This document shows, in pieces, positions 20,077 to 29,494 of a DNA stretch of 64,000 bases (position 1 is its first letter; every line of letters starts with the position of its first letter). The stretch covers positions 372,001 to 436,000 of the forward strand of contig NZ_CP010311.1 in assembly GCF_000827125.1 (NCBI RefSeq). The letters run 5' to 3'. The notes beneath the pieces are model-generated. The model was not told the DNA's origin, did not search any database, and saw nothing but the letters and a program-made list of their open reading frames with translations. The position numbers and the translations under genes were made by a program. The stretch comes from Geoalkalibacter subterraneus. Its GTDB lineage: Bacteria > Desulfobacterota > Desulfuromonadia > Desulfuromonadales > Geoalkalibacteraceae.

Positions 20077-20934
20077 TCAGGATCCGCCGTAAGAGTGCAG
20101 ACCGGACAGAACCAGGTTGACGCCGAGATAGCAGAACATGGTGGCGGCAAAACCGAAGATCGACAGCCAAGCGGCTTTGCGGCCGACCCAGCCGCGCGTG
20201 AAACGGGCATGCAGGAAGGCGGCATAGATAAACCAGACGATAAGACTCCAGGTCTCTTTCGGGTCCCAGCTCCAATAGGTACCCCAGGCGTAATTGGCCC
20301 AGGCTGCACCGGTGATGATCCCCAGGGTCAGCATCGGGAATCCGAGCATAATCGCCTTGTAGTTGATGTCGTCGAGGATGCGGGTGCTGGGGAAAATGGA
20401 GAGGACGCCCCCTGCCGGGTTGCGTCCGTCTCCGCTTTTTTCCTCTTTGCCGACTTTGATCAGATACATGATCGAGGCACCGCAGGCCACGGCGAATCCG
20501 GCATAGCCGATAAAGCAGGTAATGACATGGTAGGTCAGCCAGTTGCTCTGCAGCGCGGGCACCAGCGGTTCAATGCTGTCGTTGAGGGAAAGCTGCGCCC
20601 AGGCCATTCCCAGAAACGCGAAGGGCATAACGAAGGCTCCCAGCGAGCGCTGCTTGTATTTGAGGTCGAGCAGCAGGTACACCAGCAGGATCGACCAGGC
20701 GAAGAAGACGATCGACTCGTAGAGGTTGGACAGGGGTGCATGGCCGTAGCCGAGGGCAATCGACTCGCTCCAGCGCACACTAATGGCGATGGTGTTGAGA
20801 GCGAAGCCGGCCCAGGCGACGAGCGTCGCAATTAAGCCGACATTTTTGTTCTTGGTGGCGATAAATGCGATAAACAGAACCATCGCAACGAAATAGGCGA
20901 TGGTGGTGAAATCGAAAAATTGAGCGCTGGACAT
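20077..20934 (-). CDS. ccsA: Cytochrome c biogenesis protein CcsA (ResC-like)
   Basis: A 285-residue multi-pass membrane protein of the System II heme delivery complex. The tryptophan-rich WWD-type heme-handling motif is seen as [15 protein letters not shown] near residue 215. Membrane histidines that can ligate heme occur in NWLTYHV and in LHARFTRGW. It works with ResB to deliver heme for covalent attachment to apocytochrome c outside the inner membrane. A good GGAGG precedes ATG. resB lies 30 bases upstream on the same strand, forming an operon. Confidence 0.95.
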   Translation of the reverse strand: MSSAQFFDFTTIAYFVAMVLFIAFIATKNKNVGLIATLVAWAGFALNTIAISVRWSESIALGYGHAPLSNLYESIVFFAWSILLVYLLLDLKYKQRSLGAFVMPFAFLGMAWAQLSLNDSIEPLVPALQSNWLTYHVITCFIGYAGFAVACGASIMYLIKVGKEEKSGDGRNPAGGVLSIFPSTRILDDINYKAIMLGFPMLTLGIITGAAWANYAWGTYWSWDPKETWSLIVWFIYAAFLHARFTRGWVGRKAAWLSIFGFAATMFCYLGVNLVLSGLHSYGGS

Positions 20935-20964
20935 ATTTTATTTCCTCCGCAGCGGTGAGAGAAC

Positions 20965-22335
20965 TTAACCGTTGATCTCTTTTTTAAGGTTGTCTTTCAG
21001 GTCGTCGAAGGCCATTTCAAAAGCGGCCTGGTTCCGGTGAGCGTTGCCGCCCATCATGATGCCGGAGCGTCCGTCCTCAAGGGGCATGATGCTGACCCAG
21101 ACACGCCGATGGCTGAGGAAGAAGGCGACGATGGAGCCGACCACCAGCAGGGTGCAGCCGATCCACACGACCCACACGCCGGGGTCTTTGGCGACCTGAA
21201 GACCGGTGTACTGGCGCTGTTCCAGGCCTGCCAGTGAGAAAATATAATCTCCGCCGCGCTGCTCGTCAAATTGCGGGAAGTTCTTCAGGACCGTAAATGA
21301 GCGCGGCGCCTGTCCGGCTTTCGTCACTTCGATGCGCGCGGCCGGTCCGAAATTCTGGAAATTTTCGGCAAAGTTGGTGACGCGCACCGTCGCGCCGCCG
21401 GGCAGGCGGGCCCTTTTGCCCTGCTCCAGGGTGTAAGTCTGTTTCTCGCCGCTGGCCCGCTCGGTGGCCTCTATGGTGAAGCTCGGGTTGCCCGCCGGAC
21501 CATAGCTCGACTGGTAGAAGACAATCCCCTTGTAGGTGAGCGGATCGTTGACAATGACCGGGCGGTCAACTTTGACTTTTTCGCCATTATCAATGATCGT
21601 GATCAGGCTCTTGTATTCCTTGGGGCGCATGGAGCCTTCGTAGTAGGTCATCGAAAAGTCCTCGCAGCGAACGGTGAAACCAAGGTCGATCGGCTGAGGT
21701 TCGACGCCGCCGCGTTTCCACACCCGGCTGGTTTCGGTGCCTTCCACGATATTGACAAAGGCCTTGAACCCAAAGACGTTTCCGATAATGGCGCCGATGA
21801 AGATAATCAGAATCGAGGCGTGGGTAATGTAGACGCCGAAACGGGCCCAGGCCATCTTTTCAGAGTAGAGGTGGATTTTGCCGTCCTGCTCGGTAATTCT
21901 CGGCTCGGCGAATTCCTTTTTCAGAAACGCGGCGATTTTGTCCCGCAGGTTTTCAGGCTTTTCCTTGGAGACCACCTCTTCCAGGGTCGACAGAGAGCGG
22001 TAGAAGGATTCGTCGGGAGTCAGGTTCGGGTTTTTCACCACCTTGAAGACCCGCGGCAGTCGTTTGATGGAGCAGGCGGTGAGGTTGATGGCGAACAGGG
22101 CCAACAGAGTCAGAAACCACCAGGAATGGTACATATCGAAAAACTGAAGTTTTTCAAACAGGCGGAAAGTGGCTTCGCCGTAAATGCGGATATACTCTTC
22201 CGGCTGCCTGTTCTGCTGGATGACGGTGCCGATAATGGACGTTGCCGCCAGCAGGATGAGGATGACGATGGTCAGTTTCAGAGAGCAGCAGAAATCCCAG
22301 ATTGCGTTGATAAAAGATCGCTTTTGTTTGTTCAA
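20965..22335 (-). CDS. resB: Cytochrome c biogenesis protein ResB
   Basis: A 456-residue System II partner of CcsA. There are three N-terminal-half membrane helices (about residues 18-40, 72-92 and 172-195), then a large extracytoplasmic domain (residues ~200-390) with the conserved GIVFYQSSYG, and a final helix (~393-413). The start codon is TTG with CGGAGAC at proper spacing; an overlapping ATG frame upstream does not match the family. Cells of this lineage carry many multiheme c-cytochromes, so this complex is expected to be important. Confidence 0.93.
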   Translation of the reverse strand: MNKQKRSFINAIWDFCCSLKLTIVILILLAATSIIGTVIQQNRQPEEYIRIYGEATFRLFEKLQFFDMYHSWWFLTLLALFAINLTACSIKRLPRVFKVVKNPNLTPDESFYRSLSTLEEVVSKEKPENLRDKIAAFLKKEFAEPRITEQDGKIHLYSEKMAWARFGVYITHASILIIFIGAIIGNVFGFKAFVNIVEGTETSRVWKRGGVEPQPIDLGFTVRCEDFSMTYYEGSMRPKEYKSLITIIDNGEKVKVDRPVIVNDPLTYKGIVFYQSSYGPAGNPSFTIEATERASGEKQTYTLEQGKRARLPGGATVRVTNFAENFQNFGPAARIEVTKAGQAPRSFTVLKNFPQFDEQRGGDYIFSLAGLEQRQYTGLQVAKDPGVWVVWIGCTLLVVGSIVAFFLSHRRVWVSIMPLEDGRSGIMMGGNAHRNQAAFEMAFDDLKDNLKKEING

Positions 22336-22479
22336 GGTCAGTCTCCGGTAAAGTCATGGTGAGACGAGTACGCCGCAACCCCCAGGCACGCGTTCATTAT
22401 TGGTACCGCTGTGTTTGCCGGGCGTCCTCTGTGATGATATTTCAAAGGGAGATTTCGGTGAGAACCGAAATGAGGGCTT

Positions 22480-22869
22480 TCAATGCAGAAGTACAACGGT
22501 GCGCAGAGATTGCAGGCTGAGATCGGGCAGGATCGTGCCGGTGACGAGAGGCGTTTTAAAAAAGGTCGACGGGGCCGGTTCCCAGGACTGCCTGGTTAAG
22601 GATACCGCCTTGTGCGGAGAATCCTTTGATGGAAGAGGCCCCGATATTGAGCCGGGCATGGCCAGATGGAAGGAGCCCTCCTGCTGCCCGTTGCATGCGG
22701 GGCAGTAAGGGGTCGGCAGCCGCTGGCCCAGGACCTGGTGCGCCCCCGAGTTGAACAGCTGCATGCCCTGGTTGCGGCACTCGGTTTCAGCGGGTACGCG
22801 TCCCCACAGCAACAGGCAGAAAAGAAATGCAAAATAGATTGTCAAGAGCCAGGGGCTGCGTCTTGCCAC
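22480..22869 (-). CDS. Possible small exported hypothetical protein
   Basis: A 129-residue frame from a GTG preceded by GCGAGG. It begins with ARRSPWLLTIYFAFLFCLLLW, which looks like a signal peptide or membrane anchor, followed by a Cys-containing stretch (ECRNQG, then PYCPACNGQQ). The rest is low in recognisable structure. No family is known to me. Position upstream of resB on the same strand could mean a shared transcript. It may be spurious, as coding character is weaker than in its neighbours. Confidence 0.4.
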   Translation of the reverse strand: MARRSPWLLTIYFAFLFCLLLWGRVPAETECRNQGMQLFNSGAHQVLGQRLPTPYCPACNGQQEGSFHLAMPGSISGPLPSKDSPHKAVSLTRQSWEPAPSTFFKTPLVTGTILPDLSLQSLRTVVLLH

Positions 22870-23074
22870 AAAAACCTCGCTATCTTGAGTGCAGCGCTTA
22901 TTTTGATGCTTTTTGCAGAATTGACAATATAAACCAGATGAAAAAAATTGACTACCCCTCAAACACGTCTTTTCCTCCTGTTTTTATGTATACGCAACCT
23001 TGTCTTCAAAAGCCCCGGCGAGTATGATGGCGTTTTCGTGACGTAACAGGAAACGGATGAATTCAGGAGAAAAG

Positions 23075-24529
23075 ATGGAAACATCCAAAACGCTGCGTGA
23101 TGTTTTACAAGGGCTGGGAGGGCTGTGGCGCGGCATCTCCCTGTCGCGTGACGGCGAGCGCGATTTCGAATTCAAACCCAATCTCCCCGAAGAACAACGT
23201 GATCGCCTGCGCCAACTGATGCGCGACTGTCTTGAGGAGCGAGGCGGGGAGATCTCGGCGCGGGTGCGCGCGGCCCAACTCGGACGAGCCTATATTTCCA
23301 TGACTGCCGAAGGGCGCCAGCGCTTTCTGCAGCTGCTGGTGCATGAATTCCCGCCGGATGCCAAGCATCTGTGTGACCTTGCAAGGCGCATGCTTGACGC
23401 CGGGGACCCGGAGTCCTTCCTCGAAGCGAAGCAGCGTCTGGATAAGGCCATGGCGTCACCCGGCTTGCGGCTTCTGAGTCATTTCAATATCCTCCCGGCC
23501 GGAGTAAAGTTTCTGATCGATCTGCGTGCCGACCTGCTCGAATGGGCCGGCGAGGACAAGCGCCTGGCGCATCTTTCCCATGAGTTGCGCGGCCTGCTCG
23601 CCACCTGGTTCGACCTGGGATTTCTTCGGTTGCAGCGCATCGCCTGGGAATCGTCGGCCGCATTGCTGGAAAAGCTCATTGCCTATGAGGCGGTGCACGA
23701 GATTCATTCCTGGACTGATCTGCGCAACCGCCTGGAATCCGATCGCCGCTGCTACGCTTTTTTCCACCCCGCCCTGGCGGACGAGCCGCTGATCTTTATC
23801 GAGATTGCCCTGGTCGAGGGGCTGGCCGGCAGCATTCAGGATCTGCTTGACCCCTCCGCCCCCGAGGTTGACCCCCAGACGGCCGACACGGCTATTTTCT
23901 ATTCCATATCCAATGCCCAGAAAGGCCTGCGCGGCATCAGCTTCGGCAATTTTCTGATCAAACAGGTGGTCGATGACCTGCGGCGGGATTTTCCTGACCT
24001 CAAGACCTTTGCCACCTTGTCGCCTATCCCCGGTTTTACCCGCTGGCTGCAGCAGGTCTGGGAAGACGAAAAGGACGACCCGCTGGTGGAGACCCTGCGG
24101 CGGGCCGTTTCGGACGCCGCCGCCCGACTCGAAACGGAGGCCACCATCCAGGCGGTTGTTTCATGTCTCGGCTGGTGGGAGGATGAACAGGTCGTGGAGT
24201 GGCTGCAAGATCCCCTGGAGCGGTTGTGCCTGCGCTATTTTCATCAGAAGCGCGGCGACGGGTTTCCCCTGGATCCGGTGCAGCGTTTTCACCTAGGCAA
24301 CGGCGCACGCATCGAACGCATCAACTGGCTTGGGGATCTTTCGCCCAAGGGAATGCGCCAGTCCTGCGGTTTGATGGTCAACTACCGCTACAAGCTAGAA
24401 GAGATGGAAAAAAACCATGAAGCCTATACCGGAGAGCAACGGATTGTACTCTCCAGGAAGCTGCGCTCGCGCCTGGATGCCCAGGAGCGCGACCGCGGCG
24501 CGTTGCTGGGACTGTGGAAAGGCCGTTGA
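23075..24529 (+). CDS. mcd: Malonyl-CoA decarboxylase
   Basis: Converts malonyl-CoA to acetyl-CoA and CO2. The ~484-residue protein follows the family across its length: an all-helical N-terminal oligomerisation domain, then the acetyltransferase-like catalytic domain with FFHPALADEPLIF, ISNAQKGLRGISFGNFLIK, TLSPIPGFTRWL, the histidine region RFHLGNGARIERINW, and SPKGMRQSCGLMVNYRY near the end. I use ATG 23075 because AGGAGA lies 4-5 bases before it; ATG 23057 with AGGAAA is an alternative adding six residues. It lies immediately upstream of the Cache histidine kinase gene on the same strand. Confidence 0.93.
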   Translation: METSKTLRDVLQGLGGLWRGISLSRDGERDFEFKPNLPEEQRDRLRQLMRDCLEERGGEISARVRAAQLGRAYISMTAEGRQRFLQLLVHEFPPDAKHLCDLARRMLDAGDPESFLEAKQRLDKAMASPGLRLLSHFNILPAGVKFLIDLRADLLEWAGEDKRLAHLSHELRGLLATWFDLGFLRLQRIAWESSAALLEKLIAYEAVHEIHSWTDLRNRLESDRRCYAFFHPALADEPLIFIEIALVEGLAGSIQDLLDPSAPEVDPQTADTAIFYSISNAQKGLRGISFGNFLIKQVVDDLRRDFPDLKTFATLSPIPGFTRWLQQVWEDEKDDPLVETLRRAVSDAAARLETEATIQAVVSCLGWWEDEQVVEWLQDPLERLCLRYFHQKRGDGFPLDPVQRFHLGNGARIERINWLGDLSPKGMRQSCGLMVNYRYKLEEMEKNHEAYTGEQRIVLSRKLRSRLDAQERDRGALLGLWKGR

Positions 24530-24553
24530 AATGTTTGAAAAAGGCGCGTTCTG

Positions 24554-26530
24554 ATGGCCATCACTCTTTTGCGTTTCATCAACGATTTGAAACTTCGCTG
24601 GAAGCTGCTGGTTGTGGTTCTGCCTCTGGTGATTCTGCCGCTGTTCGTGGTGGGGGGCGTGGTGGGCTACATCAGCTACGAACAGGCTTATCGCGGCGTC
24701 ACCCAGGCCAGCAAGGACGACCTCGACCACATGGCGCATTTCACCATCGACCTGCTCGACAGCCATTATCAGCAGTTCCAGGTGTACAAGGAAGATAAGA
24801 AGAAGGTCATTCGCGAGGAGTTGGAGACCCTTACCAATCTGGCTTACAACCTGGTTGAATCCCAGCACAATCAGTACCGCAGCGGACAGATTTCGCTCGA
24901 GCAGGCCCAGCACGAAGCGAGACACGGCCTTAAGCGCGTCAACGTGGGTGAAACCGGTTACATCTTCGCCATGAACACGGAAGGTCTGCTCAAAGCTCAT
25001 ATCGCCCGCGAAGGGGAGAACATCTACGACGAGCAGGATGAAAGCGGCCGCCATTTCATCCGCGCCATGATCCAGACCGCTCTCAGGTCCGAGCCCGGGG
25101 AAGTGCTGTTCATGGTCTACCCCTGGCGCAACGAAGTGCTGGGCGACCGGTATCCGCGGCAGAAGATTGCCGCCTATCGCTATTTCCCCCAATGGGACTG
25201 GATCATCGCCACCACCGGCTATCTCGAGGAGACCTATGAGGATCTCGATTTCGAGCGCCGCTCCATGGAAGATCTCAAGCAGAAACTCAAGAGCAAAAAG
25301 GTCGGACGTACCGGCTATATCTACTGCATGGATCTTGAAGGGACCCTGACCATTCATCCCGATGCGGAAGGGACCAATATTGCTGATTCCGTTGACTTTA
25401 CCGGTAGACCTTTCGTGCGGGAGATGATTGAAAATCGCAATGGCTGGATCCGCTACCCCTGGCGCAATATCGGCGACGATCTGCCGCGGATGAAGATCGT
25501 GCGCTATCGCTATTTCAAGCCCTGGGACTGGATCGTCGCGGTGGGTTCCTATGAGGATGAGTTTTTCCATGAGGCACGCCAGATCAAAACCAGTATCCTG
25601 TCAAGCCTGATTGTGATCACCTTTTTTGTCGGCTTGACGGCTGTTTTCCTCGTGTTTCTCGCCGCTCAGGTGCTCACGACCCCCATCACACGGATGATGG
25701 ATGCCATTCGCCAGGTTCGCAAAGGCCGACTTGATGTACGCATGAAAGTAGACAGCCGCGATGAACTAGGCGAGCTGGCGGAGGCCTTCAACCGGATGGC
25801 AGAAAGGCTCAAGAGCAATCAGGAGATGGAGGCAAGCCTGGCTCAGCAGGGCAAGATGGCCTCCCTCGGGGTGCTGTCTTCAGGTGTCGCTCATGAAATC
25901 AACAATCCTCTCGGCGTGATTCTCGGATACGCGGCTTACCTGGAAGGCAAACTCGACCAGGATGATCCTAAATTCAAGTACGTGCATGAGATCAAGCGCG
26001 AGAGTAAACGCTGCAAGAAGATCGTTCAGGATCTGCTCAACTATGCCCGTACGCCGCGTCCCGACCTGCGCGAAACCGATCTCAACGATCTGCTGGGACA
26101 GATCGTCGATTTCGCTGCCAACCACACCGACATGCACAATGTGAAGGTGCGCAAGGATTTCGCCGGTCACCTCAAACCGGTCCGGATCGACGGCGACCAG
26201 ATCCGCCAGGTGGCCATCAACCTGATTCTCAATGCCGGCGCAGCCATGCCGGACGGCGGCCAGTTGACCGTTTCCACGCGCCGCGCAGGCGATGAATGGG
26301 TCGAGCTGGTGTTTGCCGATACCGGGTCGGGTATTCCGGCGGAGTATCTGGAAAAAATCTTTGAACCCTTTTTTACGACGCGCCCTAAAGGGACCGGTCT
26401 CGGTCTGGCGATCACCCGTCAGATCATCGAACTGCATCATGGCGAAATTCGTATCGACAGTACGCCGGGGCAGGGGACCACCGTGGTGATTCGGCTTCCC
26501 GCCGTGACCGGTGTGGAGCAGGAGGAATAA
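24554..26530 (+). CDS. Sensor histidine kinase with tandem periplasmic Cache domains
   Basis: A 658-residue membrane sensor. TM1 is at about residues 16-38. A periplasmic region (~40-345) holds two similar Cache_2 modules: [20 protein letters not shown] and, about 120 residues later, [20 protein letters not shown], each followed by a YPWRN and a WDWI motif. TM2 is at ~346-372, followed by HAMP, then HisKA with phosphoacceptor His447 in [11 protein letters not shown]. The HATPase domain has NLILNAG, DTGSGIP and GTGLGL. Cache modules of this type bind small carboxylates or amino acids by family; the ligand here is inferred only from the neighbouring acetate transporter. The partner regulator follows 7 bases downstream. 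Confidence 0.95.
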   Translation: MAITLLRFINDLKLRWKLLVVVLPLVILPLFVVGGVVGYISYEQAYRGVTQASKDDLDHMAHFTIDLLDSHYQQFQVYKEDKKKVIREELETLTNLAYNLVESQHNQYRSGQISLEQAQHEARHGLKRVNVGETGYIFAMNTEGLLKAHIAREGENIYDEQDESGRHFIRAMIQTALRSEPGEVLFMVYPWRNEVLGDRYPRQKIAAYRYFPQWDWIIATTGYLEETYEDLDFERRSMEDLKQKLKSKKVGRTGYIYCMDLEGTLTIHPDAEGTNIADSVDFTGRPFVREMIENRNGWIRYPWRNIGDDLPRMKIVRYRYFKPWDWIVAVGSYEDEFFHEARQIKTSILSSLIVITFFVGLTAVFLVFLAAQVLTTPITRMMDAIRQVRKGRLDVRMKVDSRDELGELAEAFNRMAERLKSNQEMEASLAQQGKMASLGVLSSGVAHEINNPLGVILGYAAYLEGKLDQDDPKFKYVHEIKRESKRCKKIVQDLLNYARTPRPDLRETDLNDLLGQIVDFAANHTDMHNVKVRKDFAGHLKPVRIDGDQIRQVAINLILNAGAAMPDGGQLTVSTRRAGDEWVELVFADTGSGIPAEYLEKIFEPFFTTRPKGTGLGLAITRQIIELHHGEIRIDSTPGQGTTVVIRLPAVTGVEQEE

Positions 26531-26537
26531 ATAATTT

Positions 26538-27914
26538 ATGGCGAAAAAACCGCGTATTCTGCTGATTGACGATGAAGAGGGGCTCTGCCGCATGCTCGAA
26601 GCGGTACTCGGTGACGAGGGCTACGAGGTGCGGGCCTATAATCGTCCGGTACCCGCCGTGAAGGATTTCGTCGCCGGCCGCTATGATCTGGTGATCACCG
26701 ACATCAAGATGCCGGAGATGAGCGGTATCGAAGTGCTGCAGAAAATCAAGGAGAAAGATCCGGCCATCCCGGTGATCGTGATTACCGCCCATGCGACGGT
26801 GGATATGTCCATCAGCGCCATGCGCAAGGGCGCTTACGACATGGTGACCAAGCCCTTCGAGCCCGACGAGCTGCTTTTCCGGGTGAAAAATGCCCTGCGG
26901 CTCAACCTGCTGGCTTCAGAGAATCAGAGCCTGCGCGAGGAACTTGAAGGGCGCTTTCGTTTTGAGCGCATCATCGGAACCTCTGAAAAACTGCGAGCCG
27001 TGCTGGATAAGGTGGAAAAACTGGCGGTGCGCGACACTTCGATCCTGATCACCGGCGAGAGCGGCACCGGCAAAGAACTCATCGCCCAGGCGGTGCATTA
27101 CAACTCACCACGCAAAGAGGGACGTTTTGTCGCCATCAACTGCGGTGCCCTGCCCGAATCAGTGCTGGAGAGCGAGCTGTTCGGTTACAAAAAAGGGGCA
27201 TTCACTGGTGCGACCGAAGACAAGGAGGGGCTGCTGAAGGCCGCCGACGGCGGCACTCTTTTCCTCGATGAAGTCGGCAACCTGCCGATGAATGTGCAGA
27301 AGACCCTGCTGCGTTTTCTTCAGGAGCAGGAATTTCGGCGCATCGGCGACACCCATACCACCAAAGTCGATGTGCGGATTCTCTCCGCCACCAACGCCGA
27401 TCTCAGGGAGGCGGTGAAAGCGGGGACCTTCCGTGAAGACCTCTACTACCGCCTCAACGTGGTCAATATTCACCTGCCGCCTCTGCGCGAACGCAAACCG
27501 GATATTGCCCTGCTGGCCGATCATTTCATCCGTGAGCAGAACGAACGATTCGGCACCCGGGTCAAAGGACTTTCCCCCGAAGCGATGGAGGTGGCCAGTG
27601 ATTTTTCCTGGCCGGGAAACATCCGGCAGCTGCGCAACGCCATTGAGGGGGCTCTAGCCATGGAGAGCGGCGATTACATCACGCTTCCGACCCTGGCGCA
27701 GTTTATCGAGATCGACGAAACACAGCCGCGCGAGCGCGGGTCGGACGAAGACTATTCAAGTGCGCTTTCGCAGTTTGAGACCAGTTATCTGAAAGAACTG
27801 CTGCGCAAGGCCCAGGGCAATGTGGAAGAAGCCGCCCGCCTGGCAGGCATGAATATGGCCACCATCTACCGCAAGCTGAAAAAGTACAATATCCGCAAGG
27901 AAGACTATCTTTGA
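26538..27914 (+). CDS. NtrC-family sigma-54-dependent response regulator
   Basis: A 458-residue enhancer-binding protein. The receiver domain has the acidic pair in LLIDDEEG and phosphoacceptor Asp55 in VITDIKMPEMSG. The AAA+ domain has Walker A GESGTGKE near residue 172 and the sigma-54-contacting loop GAFTGA near residue 223. The C-terminal Fis-type helix-turn-helix spans about 418-455 (VEEAARLAGMNMATIYRKL). It is the cognate partner of the preceding kinase by adjacency. The next gene downstream has a sigma-54 promoter with an upstream dyad, so it is the likely target. Confidence 0.96.
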   Translation: MAKKPRILLIDDEEGLCRMLEAVLGDEGYEVRAYNRPVPAVKDFVAGRYDLVITDIKMPEMSGIEVLQKIKEKDPAIPVIVITAHATVDMSISAMRKGAYDMVTKPFEPDELLFRVKNALRLNLLASENQSLREELEGRFRFERIIGTSEKLRAVLDKVEKLAVRDTSILITGESGTGKELIAQAVHYNSPRKEGRFVAINCGALPESVLESELFGYKKGAFTGATEDKEGLLKAADGGTLFLDEVGNLPMNVQKTLLRFLQEQEFRRIGDTHTTKVDVRILSATNADLREAVKAGTFREDLYYRLNVVNIHLPPLRERKPDIALLADHFIREQNERFGTRVKGLSPEAMEVASDFSWPGNIRQLRNAIEGALAMESGDYITLPTLAQFIEIDETQPRERGSDEDYSSALSQFETSYLKELLRKAQGNVEEAARLAGMNMATIYRKLKKYNIRKEDYL

Positions 27915-27944
27915 TCTTCCCAGGTTGCCGTTGCGTCCTCGCAT

Positions 27945-27980
27945 AAATGCAAAGGCCTCTCCCGGACGCTTTGCATTTTT
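27945..27980 (+). terminator. Terminator after the NtrC-type regulator gene (dyad with TTTGCA arms)
   Basis: AAATGCAAAG (27945-27954) and CTTTGCATTT (27969-27978) form a perfect 10-bp inverted repeat with a 14-base loop and run into a short T tract. It fits a terminator. The arms share the TTTGCA/TGCAAA half-site with the dyad at 28100, so a second role as an operator is possible. Confidence 0.6.
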
Positions 27981-28099
27981 GCGAATCATCTGTCTGAACC
28001 TCCTGGGATTTTCTTTAATTGTACGAAAATACTAGAGTTTTTTCTTCGTCCAGAAGGGCTGCGCTGACGGGATAGTTTCTGTTGCAGCGGCTCTTCCCC

Positions 28100-28115
28100 T
28101 TTGCAGAGATGCAAA
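28100..28115. promoter_or_regulatory. Candidate enhancer (UAS) for the NtrC-type regulator
   Basis: Perfect dyad TTTGCA-GAGA-TGCAAA located about 110-130 bases upstream of the expected start from the sigma-54 promoter at 28202. This is the usual distance for an enhancer-binding protein site. Assignment to the neighbouring regulator is inference. Confidence 0.5.
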
Positions 28116-28201
28116 ACCTGTCCCGCTCCATTCTCAAGTCTTTCAAAGGCAATATGCCGACTTCATTGTCTTTTCGCGGAAGAATGAATTTTTCCCTGAT
28201 T

Positions 28202-28217
28202 TGGAATGCCTCTTGCT
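28202..28217 (+). promoter_or_regulatory. Sigma-54 (-24/-12) promoter of the acetate transporter gene
   Basis: TGGAATGCCTCTTGCT matches TGGCACG-N4-TTGCW at 14 of the 16 positions, counting the 4 N as free. The invariant GG (28203-28204) and GC (28215-28216) have the required 10-base spacing. Transcription would start near 28228, leaving a leader of about 74 bases. The 387-base gap around it holds no other gene. Confidence 0.75.
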
Positions 28218-28301
28218 CTATCTATCGCCAAGGCATGACGTCCACGCGGTTGCGTTGGCGACTCTTTGACTGTTTATTCTTTGCAAAACGGGCGAGCGCT
28301 T

Positions 28302-29189
28302 ATGACAGACGACATTATCTGTCCCTTCTACGGTCAGGACGAAGATCTCTGCGACGTCGGTTGCGGCTATATCAGCCCCTCCGATGTACGCCAGATCATT
28401 CGCTACTGCCGCGCCCAGCATCAGGAGTGCAGCAAGTTCCAGGAGCTTGCCCAGCGGTTTCCCGAGCTTGTTGCTGATTCTCCGCCCCGATCTCCCGCAC
28501 GTCCCCTGTCCCTTGAGACGGCGGTGATGAAAGACGGTGAGAGTTATCCTCCGATCGCCGCCCGCCAGATCAACCATGTGGAACAGGATGACGAACAGTC
28601 CATAACGTGTGATTCCGGCGGCGCCGGGATTATGAGTCTTGCTGCAGCCACGGCCAACCCCGTCCCCCTGGGGCTGTTCGGCTTCGGCATGACCACTGTG
28701 TTGTTCAGCCTGCGTCAGGCGGCGCTTATCCCTTTCGACCCCCTGATTCTTGCCGTCGGTCTTTTTTATGGCGGTTTGGCTCAGATCATTGCCGGCCTTC
28801 TGGCGTGGAGAAAAAATTCCACTTTCGATGCCACCTCCTTTATCAGCTACGGCCTGTTCTGGCTGACCCTGGTGGGGCTGATGGTCCTTCCACGGGCCGG
28901 CATCGGTGAGGCGCCATCAAGCCTGGCCATGGTCTCCTATCTCACCCTGTGGGGGATGTTTACCACCGTTATGGTGTGCGCGGCGCTGCCCCTGGGGCGC
29001 CTTATGGCTGCGGTTTATGCGCTGCTGGGGGTGTTTTTCTTCGGGCTGGCCCTGGGGGAAGCGGCTGAACTTCCCTGGCTGATCCGTCTGGTCGGCTGGG
29101 AGGGCGTGGCCTGCGGTCTGCTCGCCACCTATATCGGGTTCGCGCATGTAATCAACGACGTGTACGGGCGCCGCATCCTGCCGCGTTGA
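28302..29189 (+). CDS. Acetate uptake transporter (SatP/YaaH family) with N-terminal Cys-rich domain
   Basis: A 295-residue protein in two parts. Residues 1-45 are a Cys-rich module: CPFYGQDEDLCDVGCGYISP, then CRAQHQECSKFQEL, with five cysteines. After a linker comes a six-helix AceTr/GPR1-FUN34-YaaH transporter starting with the signature NPVPLGLFGFGM near residue 112. SatP proteins move acetate (and succinate) with protons. Ordinary members are about 190-210 residues and lack the front module, so this is a fusion. ATG 28302 is used; a TTG at 28266 would add 12 residues with no motif. Expression is expected to depend on sigma-54. Confidence 0.9.
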   Translation: MTDDIICPFYGQDEDLCDVGCGYISPSDVRQIIRYCRAQHQECSKFQELAQRFPELVADSPPRSPARPLSLETAVMKDGESYPPIAARQINHVEQDDEQSITCDSGGAGIMSLAAATANPVPLGLFGFGMTTVLFSLRQAALIPFDPLILAVGLFYGGLAQIIAGLLAWRKNSTFDATSFISYGLFWLTLVGLMVLPRAGIGEAPSSLAMVSYLTLWGMFTTVMVCAALPLGRLMAAVYALLGVFFFGLALGEAAELPWLIRLVGWEGVACGLLATYIGFAHVINDVYGRRILPR

Positions 29190-29268
29190 TCTTTTCGCAT
29201 TATTCCCGCCCCGTTACACGATCCATTCCTGCCGCTTTTTCCCTTTTTCTTTTTACTCCCCCCCTCTG

Positions 29269-29490
29269 GCGTTTTTCTCCTTCAACAAGGGCCTTCCCCT
29301 CTCGATTCGCTCCGTGTTCTACCCTCTTTTTGGAGAGAAGATCTACGGACCGATCGGTAACGTCATTGACATCATGGCCACGGTGGCGACGCTGTTCGGG
29401 GTAGCGACCTCCCTCGGACTCGGTGTCCAGCAGGTCAATGCCGGCCTCAACCACCTATTCGGGATTAAAAACCCCCGGCTACCCGATTAG
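29269..29490 (+). pseudogene. Fragment of a BCCT-family transporter
   Basis: A 73-codon stretch (then TAG) translates to a continuous internal piece of a betaine/carnitine/choline transporter: FNKGLPLSIRS, VFYPLFGEKIYGPIGNVID and TLFGVATSLGLGVQQVNAGL. Both ends are missing: upstream is T/C-rich non-homologous sequence, and the frame stops at the edge of the AT-rich cassette-like DNA. Full BCCT proteins have about 500 residues. This is the scar of a deletion or insertion. The stop codon lies inside TTAGCGCA, the sequence shared with the attC end at 30268. Confidence 0.75.
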
Positions 29491-29494
29491 CGCA

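Noticed and set aside
28256-28286. A second sigma-54 promoter (TGGC ... TTGC) just before the acetate transporter gene
   Set aside because: Spacing between the GG and GC elements is far too long; the site at 28202 has the correct 10 bases.
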